Positions 22,071 to 32,580 of a DNA stretch of 64,000 nt are shown here, piece after piece (within the stretch, counting starts at the first letter, position 1; every line of letters begins with the position of its first letter). Origin of the DNA: Cutaneotrichosporon cavernicola (taxonomy: Eukaryota; Basidiomycota; Tremellomycetes; Trichosporonales; Trichosporonaceae). The translations under genes and the position numbers were made by a program. The stretch lies in the NCBI RefSeq assembly GCF_030864355.1, contig NC_083393.1, forward strand, positions 1,488,001-1,552,000. Direction: 5' to 3'. Below the pieces are notes generated by a model. The model saw nothing but the letters and a program-made list of their open reading frames with translations. It did no database searches and was not told the origin of the DNA.

Positions 22071-25041
22071 TCACGCTGTATCGACCCCCTCCATCAAGTC
22101 GAGCTCATCTGCACTCGCGCTGGCGCTGACGCCGCCACTGCTTTGGCCTCCGTGCGCAGACGGCCCAGCAGCTGGGCCGGCCTGTTCTCTCATCTGCCCC
22201 AGTCGCGCTTTGTACTGCGATTCCGTCATGGCGGAGCCATCCGGGTTGGTCGGCAGCGGGTGCGACTCTGCACACTGTTGGCCCTGATCGGATCGGTCTG
22301 CTGTCAGCCGAGTCTTCCCCAAAACTCACGATGACGGGTAAGAGCGTCAAGTCGGGCAAACGTCTTCAAACAGGCTTCACACTTGAACGGTCTCTTCTTC
22401 TCGTGTAGGAGCATGTGCCGCTTGCAGTCGTGCTGGCGAGCGAAACCGACCAGCGATTTACTGCAGTCTGGATATGTGCACTTGTACGGCCGCTCGTCTT
22501 TGTGACTACGCATGTGCCCTTTGAGGTTGAACTGGCGGGTGAATGTCGAGCTGCAGCCCTCGACTGAAGTCAGCAGCTGTTGGACGCAAATAGACTCACT
22601 TGGACACCGGAATTGGGCAGAGTTGGTGCGCCGGCTCTGACTCGCAACCTCGGTAGCCATACTCGTCACCTTCATCTTGGCAATACCTTGCATATCGCCG
22701 CCCGCGGCGGCGAATAGCTCTGGCTGCACACCATCAGGCATGGACATGCGGGAGTGGTGTGAGTAGGACGAGCCCTGTGACGAGACTGAGAGGGCCGGCG
22801 ATGGTGAACGCACACTCGAGACCGACGAGTGGCGCGAGTGTGACATTGAACGACCACGGTTCATCGGAGGGAGTAGCGTGCCGTCGTCGGGGTTAGTCAT
22901 CGCCTGCATGAAGGCCGCACTGCCGTCAGCTTCCAGCAGCTCTCTTCAACTTACGTTGATGCTCCGTCATGCCCAATGCCCCAGCCGCCTCGTGAGAAGT
23001 CCTCGCTTTGCACCTGGCGACGGTGGCCAAGGTTGAACGAGCCACCGCGCATACGGCCTGGTGAGATTGCGCCAGGCATTGAGAACTGGACGCCGTAACC
23101 TGGGGTGCCAGCACCAGCCGCAGGATGCATGCCGTCGTTGAACGACCGTCTGCGGCTGATGCCACTGCTTGGAGCCGACAATCCCAAAAAGGCATAAGCC
23201 TCCAAAGTCGTGGGTGAAACCTGGTCCGGTTCGTACTTGAAGACACCGGTGCTGCTCACGTCGCCAGTGTTAGTCTGCAGTTGGGCCCTCTGCAGAGCCT
23301 CTATCCGCAACTGGTTCTGCAGTTGGGCTTCGTCCTGACCTGACAAGTGGCGCGGGTCCATGGTCATCGAATCGGCCTCGCGAGCCTGGTCGTCGCGCCA
23401 CGCGTGGATGTTGATGTTGCCCCACGTATCGCCGGGCCCGCTGCTCGTGCCCTGCTGCAGCTGTTGCGGGAAGAACTGCGCCATGGGCCCACCCATGAGC
23501 TGCGTCGCGGCCTGGCGATCAAACCCACCCCCGTCAGCCATGTACGAGTCGGACTTGGATCTAGGGCGCATATGGCCCTGGACAGCTAAAGAACTGAACT
23601 CGTTTTCGTGCCACTGCGCGTCGCTCGCGAAGACGGTGTTGTTCTGCTCCACACTCTGCTGGCCCATGCCAGGGGAACGCATGCCGTTCGACAGTGGTGA
23701 GGGTGTCTGCTGCTGCGGCTGCTGACGCAGCTGGTGTTGGTCTGGCGACGGCTGATCCTGCTGGTTGTGCTGCTGAAAGCGGGAGCTCGCGCTGCGGAGA
23801 ACTTTGTCGAACATACTCGCATGCGCATTGTGCTTCAAAGGCGAGATCGGGGTGCTGGGCTGGATGGTGATCATGGGTCCGTCGGCGTTGGGCGCGATAG
23901 GGCTTATTCCAGCCATCCCGGTGAGGTGTTCGAGTTGCGGGTTGACGGGAGGAAGGAGCGACGTACCAAACTTTGAGCTTCCACCAGACCGTTGATTCAT
24001 GTTCGCCGCCACCGAGACTGAAGAGAAAGAATGCGATGGGGCCGAGTTGGGAATGATGAGCGCTGGTGGTGACTGTGGCTTGGAAAACGAAGGTGAGCCC
24101 GACGCGCTCGTGGTGTGGAAAACGGGGGGCGAGGGCGCGGCCATGCTGCCAAACGGAGACGGTGATCGTGCGATGCTCGACGAAGAGTCGTGTCTGAGAT
24201 GGCCCATGTTTTGATGCTCTTGGGGAACGAACGGCGACGCAACACGAGATCCAGGGGCCGGTGTACCGGCGTGTGATGAGGCGTTCGAGATGCTGCAATG
24301 AGTGAGCGCAACTCCCATGACAAAGTGTGTCGTTCCCACTCACATCCGCTGAATGTCATCGAACTGCTGCTGCTCGTCATAGCGGAAATGCTGGCTCCCA
24401 GCCCACGACGCACGGCGGCTGTCACCCTCAGGGTCGCCGCCATTCTGCTGGATGAAGTCGTTTGCACTTGCCCACTCGTTGGTCTGTGCAGTTCCAGCGA
24501 GGCTCTGTGGTTCTTGATAGAAGTTATGGTTCTGGAACGAGAAATCCGGCTGCTGAGGTGGCGACATCATGTCCGACGGCTGCGGCGACAGGTCCTGGAC
24601 ATGTGGTGACATGGCTCGGTGCTGAGGGGTGAAGCCCAACTGGCTGCCGCGGTCGTACTGACTGTAATGCTGGTGCTGGTGCATGAACTGCTTGGAAGGC
24701 GTGTTGGAGGCAGACGCAATGAGCGTGCTACTCGATGTTGGATCGAAAGGGACGCTGTCCTTGCGCTCGACGTCAGCTCGGGGATCCCCCAGGCCATAAT
24801 GACGACAGAGAGCTTCCCGGCTAGAGCGATGGTTGAGTGTGTGTGCGGGCTCGTCCACAGTGAGAGACGCCGGCTCGTCGCCGAGCTGCTGGGCGTAGAT
24901 GGCACCGAACTGGTGCTCGGCATCCGACACAGAGGCAAACGCGTTGGCCGTGTACTGGTCAAAGGAGCTCTGTTGGGACGGCATGTTGACGTCCCCTTGA
25001 GAGTGGTAGAACTGATCAAATGAAGGCGGTGGTGTGGTCAT
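22071..25041 (-). CDS. CRZ1: C2H2 zinc finger transcription factor, calcineurin-responsive Crz1
   Basis: Nuclear factor that is dephosphorylated by calcineurin and drives stress and wall genes. Exons on the minus strand are 24344-25041, 22955-24292, 22600-22919, 22330-22563 and 22071-22297 (938 aa); the introns are 51, 35, 36 and 32 nt. The N-terminal 780 residues are disordered and rich in Gln, Ser and Pro. Residues 372-377 read PMITIQ, close to the known calcineurin-docking motif PIISIQ of yeast Crz1. The C-terminus has three zinc fingers: C-x4-C...H-x3-H (EGCSSTFTRQFNLKGHMRSH), a second with GFARQHDCKRH, and a third with CEACLKTFARLDALTRH; then HRSDQGQQC and PLPTNPDG, as I recall from tremellomycete Crz1. 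Ser-rich stretches (SMSHSRHSSVSSVRSPSP) are likely phosphorylation regions. Confidence 0.9.
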
Positions 25042-27417
25042 GTTCCATACGGCCTATACGTGAAACGCGCGTAGCTGCTGGGACTGCCACAAGAGGGTAC
25101 CGTTTGGGGAGGAGAGAGACGTTGGGTGGCTGATAAAGTCAGCACAAGAGGAACGTGAGTGAATGGGAGGTGTGGAGGTGCGTGCACACGCGTGTGGAGG
25201 ATACTGTTGTCAAACCTGTGGACGAGAGGAATACTCACAAGGGTTTGGTGGACGCGTCAAGACGATCTAGGACTGTGAAGGACTGCGACCACAAGCTGGC
25301 GATACAGGGATGGACGGTTGGGTGTGGCAAGGTAAGGTGGATGGATGGATGAGTAAGACGGATTGTTTGAGGACGAGGGACGCCAAGACGCGCCGAGAGA
25401 GAAGAGAGTGGTGTCTTGCAGTGTGTGGGGAGAGGAGGGGGGGGAGGAGGAGGGGGGAGGGGGGAGGGGAAGGGGAGGGGATGGGGAGGAAGGGGGGAAC
25501 CAGGGTATGGGAGGAGTGGCGAGTGTTCCAGGTGTAACAGAGCTCCTGCTCCTGGTCCAGAATGCCGAGAGGATAGGAGGAGAGAGTGGAGTTAGGAGTG
25601 GAGTAGTGATTCAAGTGTGTGTGTTTCGGTAAGACGAGTGAGGTGGGTTTGAAGAATGAGATTGTTACGAGTTAATATATGAATGAATGAATGGATGGAT
25701 GGAAGGAAGGAAGGAAGGAAGGAAGGAAGGAGGATGATTTGATGAATGGATGATTGTACGCCGATGAGATACTAGTTGTGACTAGATTGCAGTTTGAACT
25801 ACTTTGGCTTGAGACAGCTGACTGTTGAACGGGTGGTGGTCTGGGGCCACGGGAGCGGGGTTGATGGGTTAACGGAGGCTTTGAGCTTTGAGCCAAGCGG
25901 CATAGGCGGAGAGTCTGAGGCGGCACGTGAGTGGGTGGGTGTCAAGTGTCAAGGGATGGTTAGGGTGAAGCCGGTGGGGGTTATGAAAGGGGTATCTATG
26001 AGGGAGGTGGGTGCAGTGGCAAGTTACGAATGGCATCTATCCTCGAATGCCCGCCCAGGTCGCCCATGATCCATGCCACCCAAATGCCTGGCACAAGGTG
26101 CAACTGCCTATGCTGCCTAGCCGCTTATCTGTCTACTTTGCCTTTGGGTATTGTATTCCAAGCGTGCTTCCTCATACTGTAGCTAAAGCTAGCAAGTTGA
26201 CTAGCTCCTGCTCCAAGCCTTGAAGCCTCGAAGTCTCGAAGCCTCGAAGTCTCGAAGCCTCCTCCAGTTGCCACTGCTCTGCGCTATAACCTCTCCTTGT
26301 TCCCTGTATGCACTGCCTCTGCCTGCACTGCCTACCTGAATGCATGTATACCTGACTGTCAGCCGACATATGTTTGATAACCCTGCTAGCAGCTCGTGAG
26401 CCGGCGACGCTCCAAATTGCAGCTCCTCAAGAACAAGCATTAATCTGTCAAGATGCCAAGAGGCGAATCAGGTGGGATTTCTCGAGATCTGACGTGAAGC
26501 ATGAGACCACGAGGCAGAGGATCGCTGTCAGCAAGCAACTAGCCGTATCCAAACGTTTGCAACCAATGCCACCAATGCCACCCATGCTACCCATACCACA
26601 ACCCATAGCCTATCCGGTCACAAGCTTACTACGCTCTGCCCAGGTCCCTTTGGGCTATGCAAGGAGGCGTCACCATGGTCGTAAAGAGCCTCTGGTCTCG
26701 ATTTCCCCTGTCTTCCTTGGAGCCCAGAGCTTGGGGTATTATAGTTATTCTAGGCGATGCTTGAGCAGCAGTTATGGAATGCATTAGTTTTGGCTCTAGG
26801 AGGTGCAAAAGCGTGGGCCCCGGCTATTCTCATAAACAAAGTGCCCGTGTGGGTGGGGAATGAGGATGGGGTAGGTGGGGGGGGAACGCTGTAGGAACTT
26901 GGCCGACTTCTGGCTTTAGGCCAGTTGGCCATGCGGCAAGCGGAACCGAGTAAGTTGTCCAAGTTGGTCAATTGGTCAATTTGGTCCCATTTGGTCAATT
27001 TGGCCAATTCGAGGCTTTGAAAAGCACCCTTAGATGTTAATCAGCAAGCACCTCTATGATCTCTGAACTTTGGCCTTGTTCTCTTATGCTTTGACTTGTT
27101 AACAGCTTTGGCCACTAATGGCCATTGCTCATAGGCTTGACCACCGGCTTCTGCTCTTCTAGGCTTCTACGCTCATACTCTGGTTTCCCCTTCCACGTGC
27201 CAATCCCAAATTCCCCGATCCTCCCGGCCGCGGCCCAGGGATCGGCCGGTATCTCGGCCTTAGCCGAATGTGGCACACTCACAGGTGGAGGTCCTCCGTC
27301 ATACCTTCCGAATGTCTAGAGCCTCGATTCCTCTACAAGGCGTACAAGGCTTCCAAGGCTTCCAAGGCTCCAAGGCTCCAAGGCTTGATCAACAGCCCTG
27401 CCATCACAACCTCAACC
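25042..27417. other. 2.4 kb repeat-rich gap upstream of CRZ1
   Basis: The CRZ1 leader side is a G-rich plus-strand stretch (25430-25500), so the minus-strand leader is C-rich. A (GGAA)n run lies at 25699-25733. Short near-repeats follow: CTCGAAG(T/C) units (26222-26265), TTGGTCAA units (26955-27005) and CAAGGCT units (27340-27385). Base composition is patchier and less GC-rich than in the flanking genes. Open frames here lack coding features. A decayed element is possible but not shown. Confidence 0.5.
25699..25733 (+). repeat. (GGAA)n microsatellite
   Basis: About eight perfect GGAA units following GGATGGAT units, in the upstream region of CRZ1. Confidence 0.9.
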
Positions 27418-27888
27418 ATGAACACACCAAAATCAGTCGCCTACGGCTGGGCCGTTCGTTGCCCTACTTGACACCGCTGATGTAAAGGCACTCATCGCCG
27501 CTACCGGCTTCGGGTACTACTACGGTGAGCTTGAGTCTCACAAGCGTCGACTGACGACAGCCAAGGGCGTCAACGAGGAGCGGTGGAACGACAAGCGCGC
27601 ACGCGGACTGCGCTCCAATGCGTCTAACTGTGAGTGTGTAGCGTGACGTGTGGGCCGGATTCTTTTACATGGCTGTGGGGTCAAAGCTTGAGGGCAGAGG
27701 TCATGGATGCCGTCGTCACGCGCACGTACTCATCCTGCCGTGGTGATCAATTAACAGGTACAGGGAAGGAGAAGGTCGGCGCTGCAGAGGGCGCAGAGGC
27801 TGCTACTGCCAACCCCGACGCATCGCCCGTGGAGTCCGGGGAGGAGAGTTCCAACAGAAAGAAAGAAAGGGGGAGGGCCTTATTGTAG
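27418..27888 (+). CDS. Small single-span membrane protein in four tiny exons (possibly DUF4748-like, mitochondrial)
   Basis: Built by hand from exons 27418-27453, 27488-27524, 27561-27629 and 27758-27888 (90 aa); the first two introns are 34 and 36 nt, the third 128 nt. The spliced N-terminus has one hydrophobic segment (AYGWAALIAATGFGYYYA) directly followed by a basic helix KGVNEERWNDKRARGLR. This order, membrane span then charged helix, recalls fungal DUF4748 mitochondrial proteins, but I cannot prove it. The C-terminal exon is acidic and low-complexity (AAEGAEAATANPDASPVESG) and ends KKERGRALL. The first donor is GTTCGT, also used in the TFIIIC-like gene. At the last acceptor two AGs six bases apart both keep the frame. 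Without splicing no long frame exists here. Confidence 0.55.
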
Positions 27889-28193
27889 CGGTAGTGGATG
27901 GATTCCAATAGCGTCAGTGCGGGTTTGGATCAACTCTAGTGACTCTACACATCTCGACTGATACAAAACATGCTTATGTGCATGTTGGATAACGTCATTC
28001 ATATGTTATCATGTTCCTCGTAAAGTCGGTAACATTTGTCCCAACTAGATCGGTAGATCGGTAGCTTGGGTAGTCGACTCCCGATGAATCCGACCTTGGC
28101 CGAGTCAGGGCATCCTCCACATGGAAACCATATCTACTGATTGACTTGTAAGCTTCCAACTAGTTATCCCATCCCTACACGACCTACACAACC

Positions 28194-28391
28194 ATGGCCC
28201 CTCAATCCCGCAAGGGTCCCAACATCTTCCTCATGCTTGGCCTCTTCGGTCTCTCCTCAGTCACCTTCCTCACTATGTCCAAGCGCCGGAGCAAGGATCC
28301 CCGCACCTCGCGCAAAGAGTTCCCCGGCCCACGTCTTGGCGACGGCGGCGTCAAGATCGACATCGAGCCCGGGAAGAGGGGCGTTTGGTAG
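28194..28391 (+). CDS. Small single-span membrane protein, unrecognised
   Basis: Single exon, 65 aa. The N-terminus MAPQSRKGPN is basic, then comes one hydrophobic segment IFLMLGLFGLSSVTFLTM, then KRRSKDPRTSRKEFPGP and a short tail ending GKRGVW. The shape (short, one span near the N-terminus, basic after it) fits a mitochondrial inner-membrane or ER assembly factor. The leader just before the ATG is typical (CATCCCTACACGACCTACACAACC). It lies 305 bp downstream of another tiny membrane protein gene on the same strand. No family name can be given. Confidence 0.6.
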   Translation: MAPQSRKGPNIFLMLGLFGLSSVTFLTMSKRRSKDPRTSRKEFPGPRLGDGGVKIDIEPGKRGVW

Positions 28392-29639
28392 TTGGCGCGC
28401 GTGTGAGACCCAGATCCGGCGTGTGGCGTTGGCTCCGGTGGTCCGCGTGTGACGGAAAAGAGTTCCGCCTACTCGAGCTGCACACCACTCGACTGTGATA
28501 AGCGTCGACACCGCGGACTAGGCGGCCACAGCATCCATTCTTCATCTGTAACTGCTGTTGAGGAAGAGCTGACCCCAGTGTACAACTACCAATGCATACA
28601 CTAGCCATTCCTCTCCAACGTGACGCTACCCGCAAAACTTGTCGATAGCGCGACTGATGAGCGGCAGACGTCTGCATCCGTCGCGGTTATCTCACCCTAC
28701 CTCGCGTCTGATTCCCCGTCCGCTGGCACCTGAACCTCGACACGCAGCTGGCACATGGAGTAGGATGAGACAGTATGGGGTGGGATCAACTGAACAGCCA
28801 CTGACAGGAGAACCGCATCCTGATGCTGACCTCTCCGCCGATCCGTAGGCCATAGCAGAGCGGCCGACGTAGAATCTCACCTGATGGACGTGGGAGGTGG
28901 TCTCCTACGCGGTTGGCGGGCGACTCCCGACTGATGCAAACCTCCAGTCGTCCACATTGGCTACTCAATACTGAATGCACGCCAGGTACCCAGGCGAGTG
29001 GCATCTCGCGAATTCCCGAACGCATTGGACCGATTCCAGGCTTCTATGCAAGTGGCGACTCAGATCTGACCGGACGCGGTCTGCGTGGATGTCGTGGAGG
29101 CTATCGACAGTATCGCGTTGCGGAGCGAGATGTCTGCGCGCATGTGATTCGTTCAAGGCCACGCTCCAAATCATCTGACACAATGTGTCGCCGCGACCTG
29201 CAGGTTTCTGACCATGTCGGCTTCCCTACCATGGGCAATGGGAGAAGGCTTGCAGTAAGTCGATTAAGTCGATTAAGTGCAAGGTCGCACAATGGTTCCA
29301 ACTTGCCAGATCTGGTCGTGAGACGTTGAAAGCAAGCCAAGCCCGCCTAGCTGAAATTCCATAGGCACATTGCCTTCACCTAATTGAAACTGATTCCACA
29401 TTGCAACTCAGCCGGATCTAGAGCTGTGGTGCTTGGAGATACGGCTGTCGCGCTGGAGTCGGTTTCAACTAGCTTTGCGATTTTTGCCACCCCTGATCTC
29501 TCCTCTCCATAACACCACTCTATTCCTCCAACCATTCTCCAGCTTTCAACATCTCAAACAACCACAACACCTTGCCTTCGCCTCTATCAACATCTCTCCA
29601 TCCACGCCTTTTCATTTTTCTTGGTCCCCTCATCCAACG
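28392..29639. other. 1.25 kb gap before the 29.6 kb gene
   Basis: No gene was recognised; short open frames here lack coding character. The last 120 bases form a CT-rich, CA-rich leader (CAACCACAACACC) for the next gene. Confidence 0.4.
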
Positions 29640-31937
29640 ATGTCCTTCAGTCACTTCATCGCCACCGCATCTCCCCCCGAGGTGGGCGGTGAGATTATCC
29701 GCACAGGTCCCGTGTGGTACACTTTCAAGCCAAACTCCAACGGCACCCATGGCACACACATGTTCTCCTTCCACATTGCCGATGGACCTGGCTTTACGAT
29801 CTCTCGGGCCGATATGATCAACGCCCACGCGACGCTCGAGAAGGCTCTTGCTACGAACTGGACATCCTCTACCACTCTCAAGAACACCATCACGACCACC
29901 CACAAGGCCAATCGCTCTCCGATCTTCCGCCACCAGTGTGACCTCGTCGCCAACAGCGACGTCCTCTACAAGTGTCTGACGGATCTGCGAAACGGCCTCT
30001 CCTTCCTCGACAAGTGCGAAAAGCTGTGCGTCACTCCGGCAGTGTTCGTCAACACCCTTTCCCTCCAAACAATCCTGCCCTACGGACGCGAGTCTCGTAG
30101 CACGGGTCCCATCGCCATGTGGCGCGGTTCTTTCGACATCGCGCACCGCATGAAGAACCCCCACGCCGACGACGATCTTGTCAAGACACCAGCGCTGGTC
30201 GCCAAGACGAACAAGCTCTGTGCCCAGCCAGCCCCTTCTCCTCTGGGCGACGGCGGAGTAATCGAGCTCGAGCGTCGTTACAAAGGCCGGAGTAGCAGGG
30301 AGTCCGCAATCCTTCGGCCCGTGACTAATACGGTCAAGACGACGGAGGTGGAGAATTATGAGGATATGCGCTACCGCGAGACGCCAGTGAACGGTTGCAA
30401 GCAGAGCTGCTACCCCGACAACCCCAAAGTCTCTTCGTACATGAATGCCCACAGTGGCCTCTGTCAACACCGCTGCTCGGGACACCACACCCCGTGTGCC
30501 CGCAGCCCCATGTCGAACCGCCGTGGCCTTTTGCGTACCGCAATCCACGTCACCCGAGCAGCCACTACGCTCAGCAACCACCACTCATCGTCCCAGCTCG
30601 CCAACGCTCGCGATACCTCTCGCTCCGGCCGCTTACCACACCACGGCGAGCGCAATCGCTCCGTAAACGAGGACAAGCTCAACACCATGTCCGCCATTGA
30701 TCCGGTGCGGCCTGCGTCTGACCACCGCAGCCCCAGGTCTGGTGCTGTTGCCCACACCGTCCGTCGTCCACTTCAAGATGGTCCAGCCAAGGCGCCGGAC
30801 GCTGTGCTTGATTCTCCCGCCATCGCGCGCCTCAAGATTGTCAACATGGGTGTCAACAAGCCATTGCCCGAGATCTACGACGCACCCCGTTCCTCCCAGG
30901 AGGCGTTGAAGAGTGGCCGCCCTTTCCGTGCCACCGCGACCGCGTGCACAGACGAGTGGTTCTGCACCCCCATTTCTTTCAATAGAACCCATTCGGATCT
31001 CAGCTCAGGTTCCAGTGTTATTGAGAGCCGCACCCCTAATCTCAACGCCGGCCCATTGCACTCCCAGGCTGTCCTCGGCTCACTGTACACCCAGCTTCCA
31101 ATGGACTCCGATCGTACTCCCGAAATCCAAGACCGCAACCTCGCTACCCTTACCGCTGTCATGGAGAGGAGTGCCATCAAGCCATCGGTTGTTGTAAGGG
31201 GCGCGTCGAATAAGCAATGCGCCATTGCAGGCGTGTTGGAGTGCATCCCGGGTGAGGGATCCATTGGCACTCTGAAGCCCACCGCTGGCCGTCACCGCAT
31301 GTCCCCCGCTCTCAAGGACAGTCGCTGTCCGACGGCTTCACAGAGCGGTAGCACCAGCCCGAAGTCCGACCGCAGCTACACGACAGCCGCTACCTCCACT
31401 ACGCAAATCAAGCAGGACATGGCCACTGCGCCAATCGCCGAATCGAACGTCGAGTCAAACTACAGCTACGTGACTGCCGACGACCCTGTCCCCCGCTCCC
31501 AGGGCGGCGTAGCTGCCGAGAAGGACAGCAAACTTGTTTCCGAGGTCCCCTGGATTCCCAGCCACCCCATTTCACGCAGTCCTACTGTTCGAGCGGTTGT
31601 CAGCGACAATCGTTATCTTGACAACTGTGACCCTGGCGCAACTACTGTGTGCAACATGTCCCAGGTACTCGAACCGCGTTCCGGCACTGCCATGTCCGCT
31701 CCCAACACGTCTAAGGATGTTCGCAATTCTAGAGTGTCAGTTTATGGCTCGAAGGGCTCTGGGACTGGGCGTTCGACAAACACTACGTGTCCAACTGGTT
31801 TGAGCACCATCCGTGGCCATTCCAGCCGCAATACCTACGCTGAGAGTTCAGGTGCTTCGTGCACCTCCACACTGGTTCCCGACAAGCCTTGGTACGAACT
31901 CCCAAAGCATTTTGCTCCGCTCTCGGAAGTGTTGTAG
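29640..31937 (+). CDS. Unrecognised 765-aa protein, distant paralogue of the 32.6 kb gene
   Basis: Single exon. The frame is open 69 codons further up, but that part reads as a CT/CA-rich leader, so the ATG at 29640 (ACGATGTCC) is chosen. The first 190 residues look folded: GFTISRADMINAHATLEKAL, then DVLYKCLTDLRNGLSFLDKCEKLC and LPYGRESRSTGPIAMWRG. The remaining 570 residues are Ser/Thr/Pro-rich and disordered, with scattered SPR and RSP motifs and no domain, signal peptide or membrane segment. The folded part can be aligned loosely with the N-terminal domain of the next gene (SRA-D/E-x-I-x-x-H-x-x-L). Function unknown. Confidence 0.6.
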   Translation: MSFSHFIATASPPEVGGEIIRTGPVWYTFKPNSNGTHGTHMFSFHIADGPGFTISRADMINAHATLEKALATNWTSSTTLKNTITTTHKANRSPIFRHQCDLVANSDVLYKCLTDLRNGLSFLDKCEKLCVTPAVFVNTLSLQTILPYGRESRSTGPIAMWRGSFDIAHRMKNPHADDDLVKTPALVAKTNKLCAQPAPSPLGDGGVIELERRYKGRSSRESAILRPVTNTVKTTEVENYEDMRYRETPVNGCKQSCYPDNPKVSSYMNAHSGLCQHRCSGHHTPCARSPMSNRRGLLRTAIHVTRAATTLSNHHSSSQLANARDTSRSGRLPHHGERNRSVNEDKLNTMSAIDPVRPASDHRSPRSGAVAHTVRRPLQDGPAKAPDAVLDSPAIARLKIVNMGVNKPLPEIYDAPRSSQEALKSGRPFRATATACTDEWFCTPISFNRTHSDLSSGSSVIESRTPNLNAGPLHSQAVLGSLYTQLPMDSDRTPEIQDRNLATLTAVMERSAIKPSVVVRGASNKQCAIAGVLECIPGEGSIGTLKPTAGRHRMSPALKDSRCPTASQSGSTSPKSDRSYTTAATSTTQIKQDMATAPIAESNVESNYSYVTADDPVPRSQGGVAAEKDSKLVSEVPWIPSHPISRSPTVRAVVSDNRYLDNCDPGATTVCNMSQVLEPRSGTAMSAPNTSKDVRNSRVSVYGSKGSGTGRSTNTTCPTGLSTIRGHSSRNTYAESSGASCTSTLVPDKPWYELPKHFAPLSEVL

Positions 31938-32580
31938 AAAATAGATGACAGATCATGATTGATCGCATGGCCGCGCATGGATCATGATGGATCGCATGAT
32001 TGATTGAATGCATACGACTTGTTCAATTGTTCAATTGTTTACAAACATGCAAGCCACATGAGTGAACCCAGCATTGAATTGGGTCAACCAAAGTGCACAG
32101 TGCATAGTGAAGGAGCAATATTCAGAATTTGACCAACTAGCGCTGTTGAGTTGTTTGTACTGTACCTGAGTATGTCATTCCAGGCTCAGTCAGGGTCGGT
32201 TTCACGGCGGAATAGATTATGTTTCACCTCTCTAGATAAGTGAATAAGTGAGATAACCTCGGTTCAACTGCGGGTGGTGTCAAACTTGTCTCTCCCCCGG
32301 CGGCCGGCGTGTCCACCTCTCTTTCATCCACTCAATCAGCGCCGACTGAAGGCCAAGATGCCACAAAACCTATTGCCGGAACTGCAAGTTGTCGACTCAG
32401 CCGCCAGGCTGTCAAGCTGTCAAGCAAGGACTCCAGCCTTTAAAAGGTATTTTTGCCAGTACCAGTTGTGTTCTTCCTCAACTCTCTCATCTCCGCAGCA
32501 TCTAGCTACGAACCAACACCACACCCACCGTCCTCACATTCTAAACCCTCCATCCACACCCAAATCTCTCCCTTTTCAAC
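31938..32580. other. Intergenic region between two orphan paralogues
   Basis: Right after the stop of the first gene there are two near-identical GATCATGAT(T/G)GATCGCATG units (about 31953-32001). The rest holds the promoter and leader of the next gene, ending in a C/A-rich leader. No coding sequence is called. Confidence 0.5.

Noticed and set aside
29520..30584. 354-codon minus-strand frame opposite the 29.6 kb gene
   Set aside because: The plus-strand frame is longer, starts after a typical leader and has better protein character. The minus frame has no domain and lies fully inside it.
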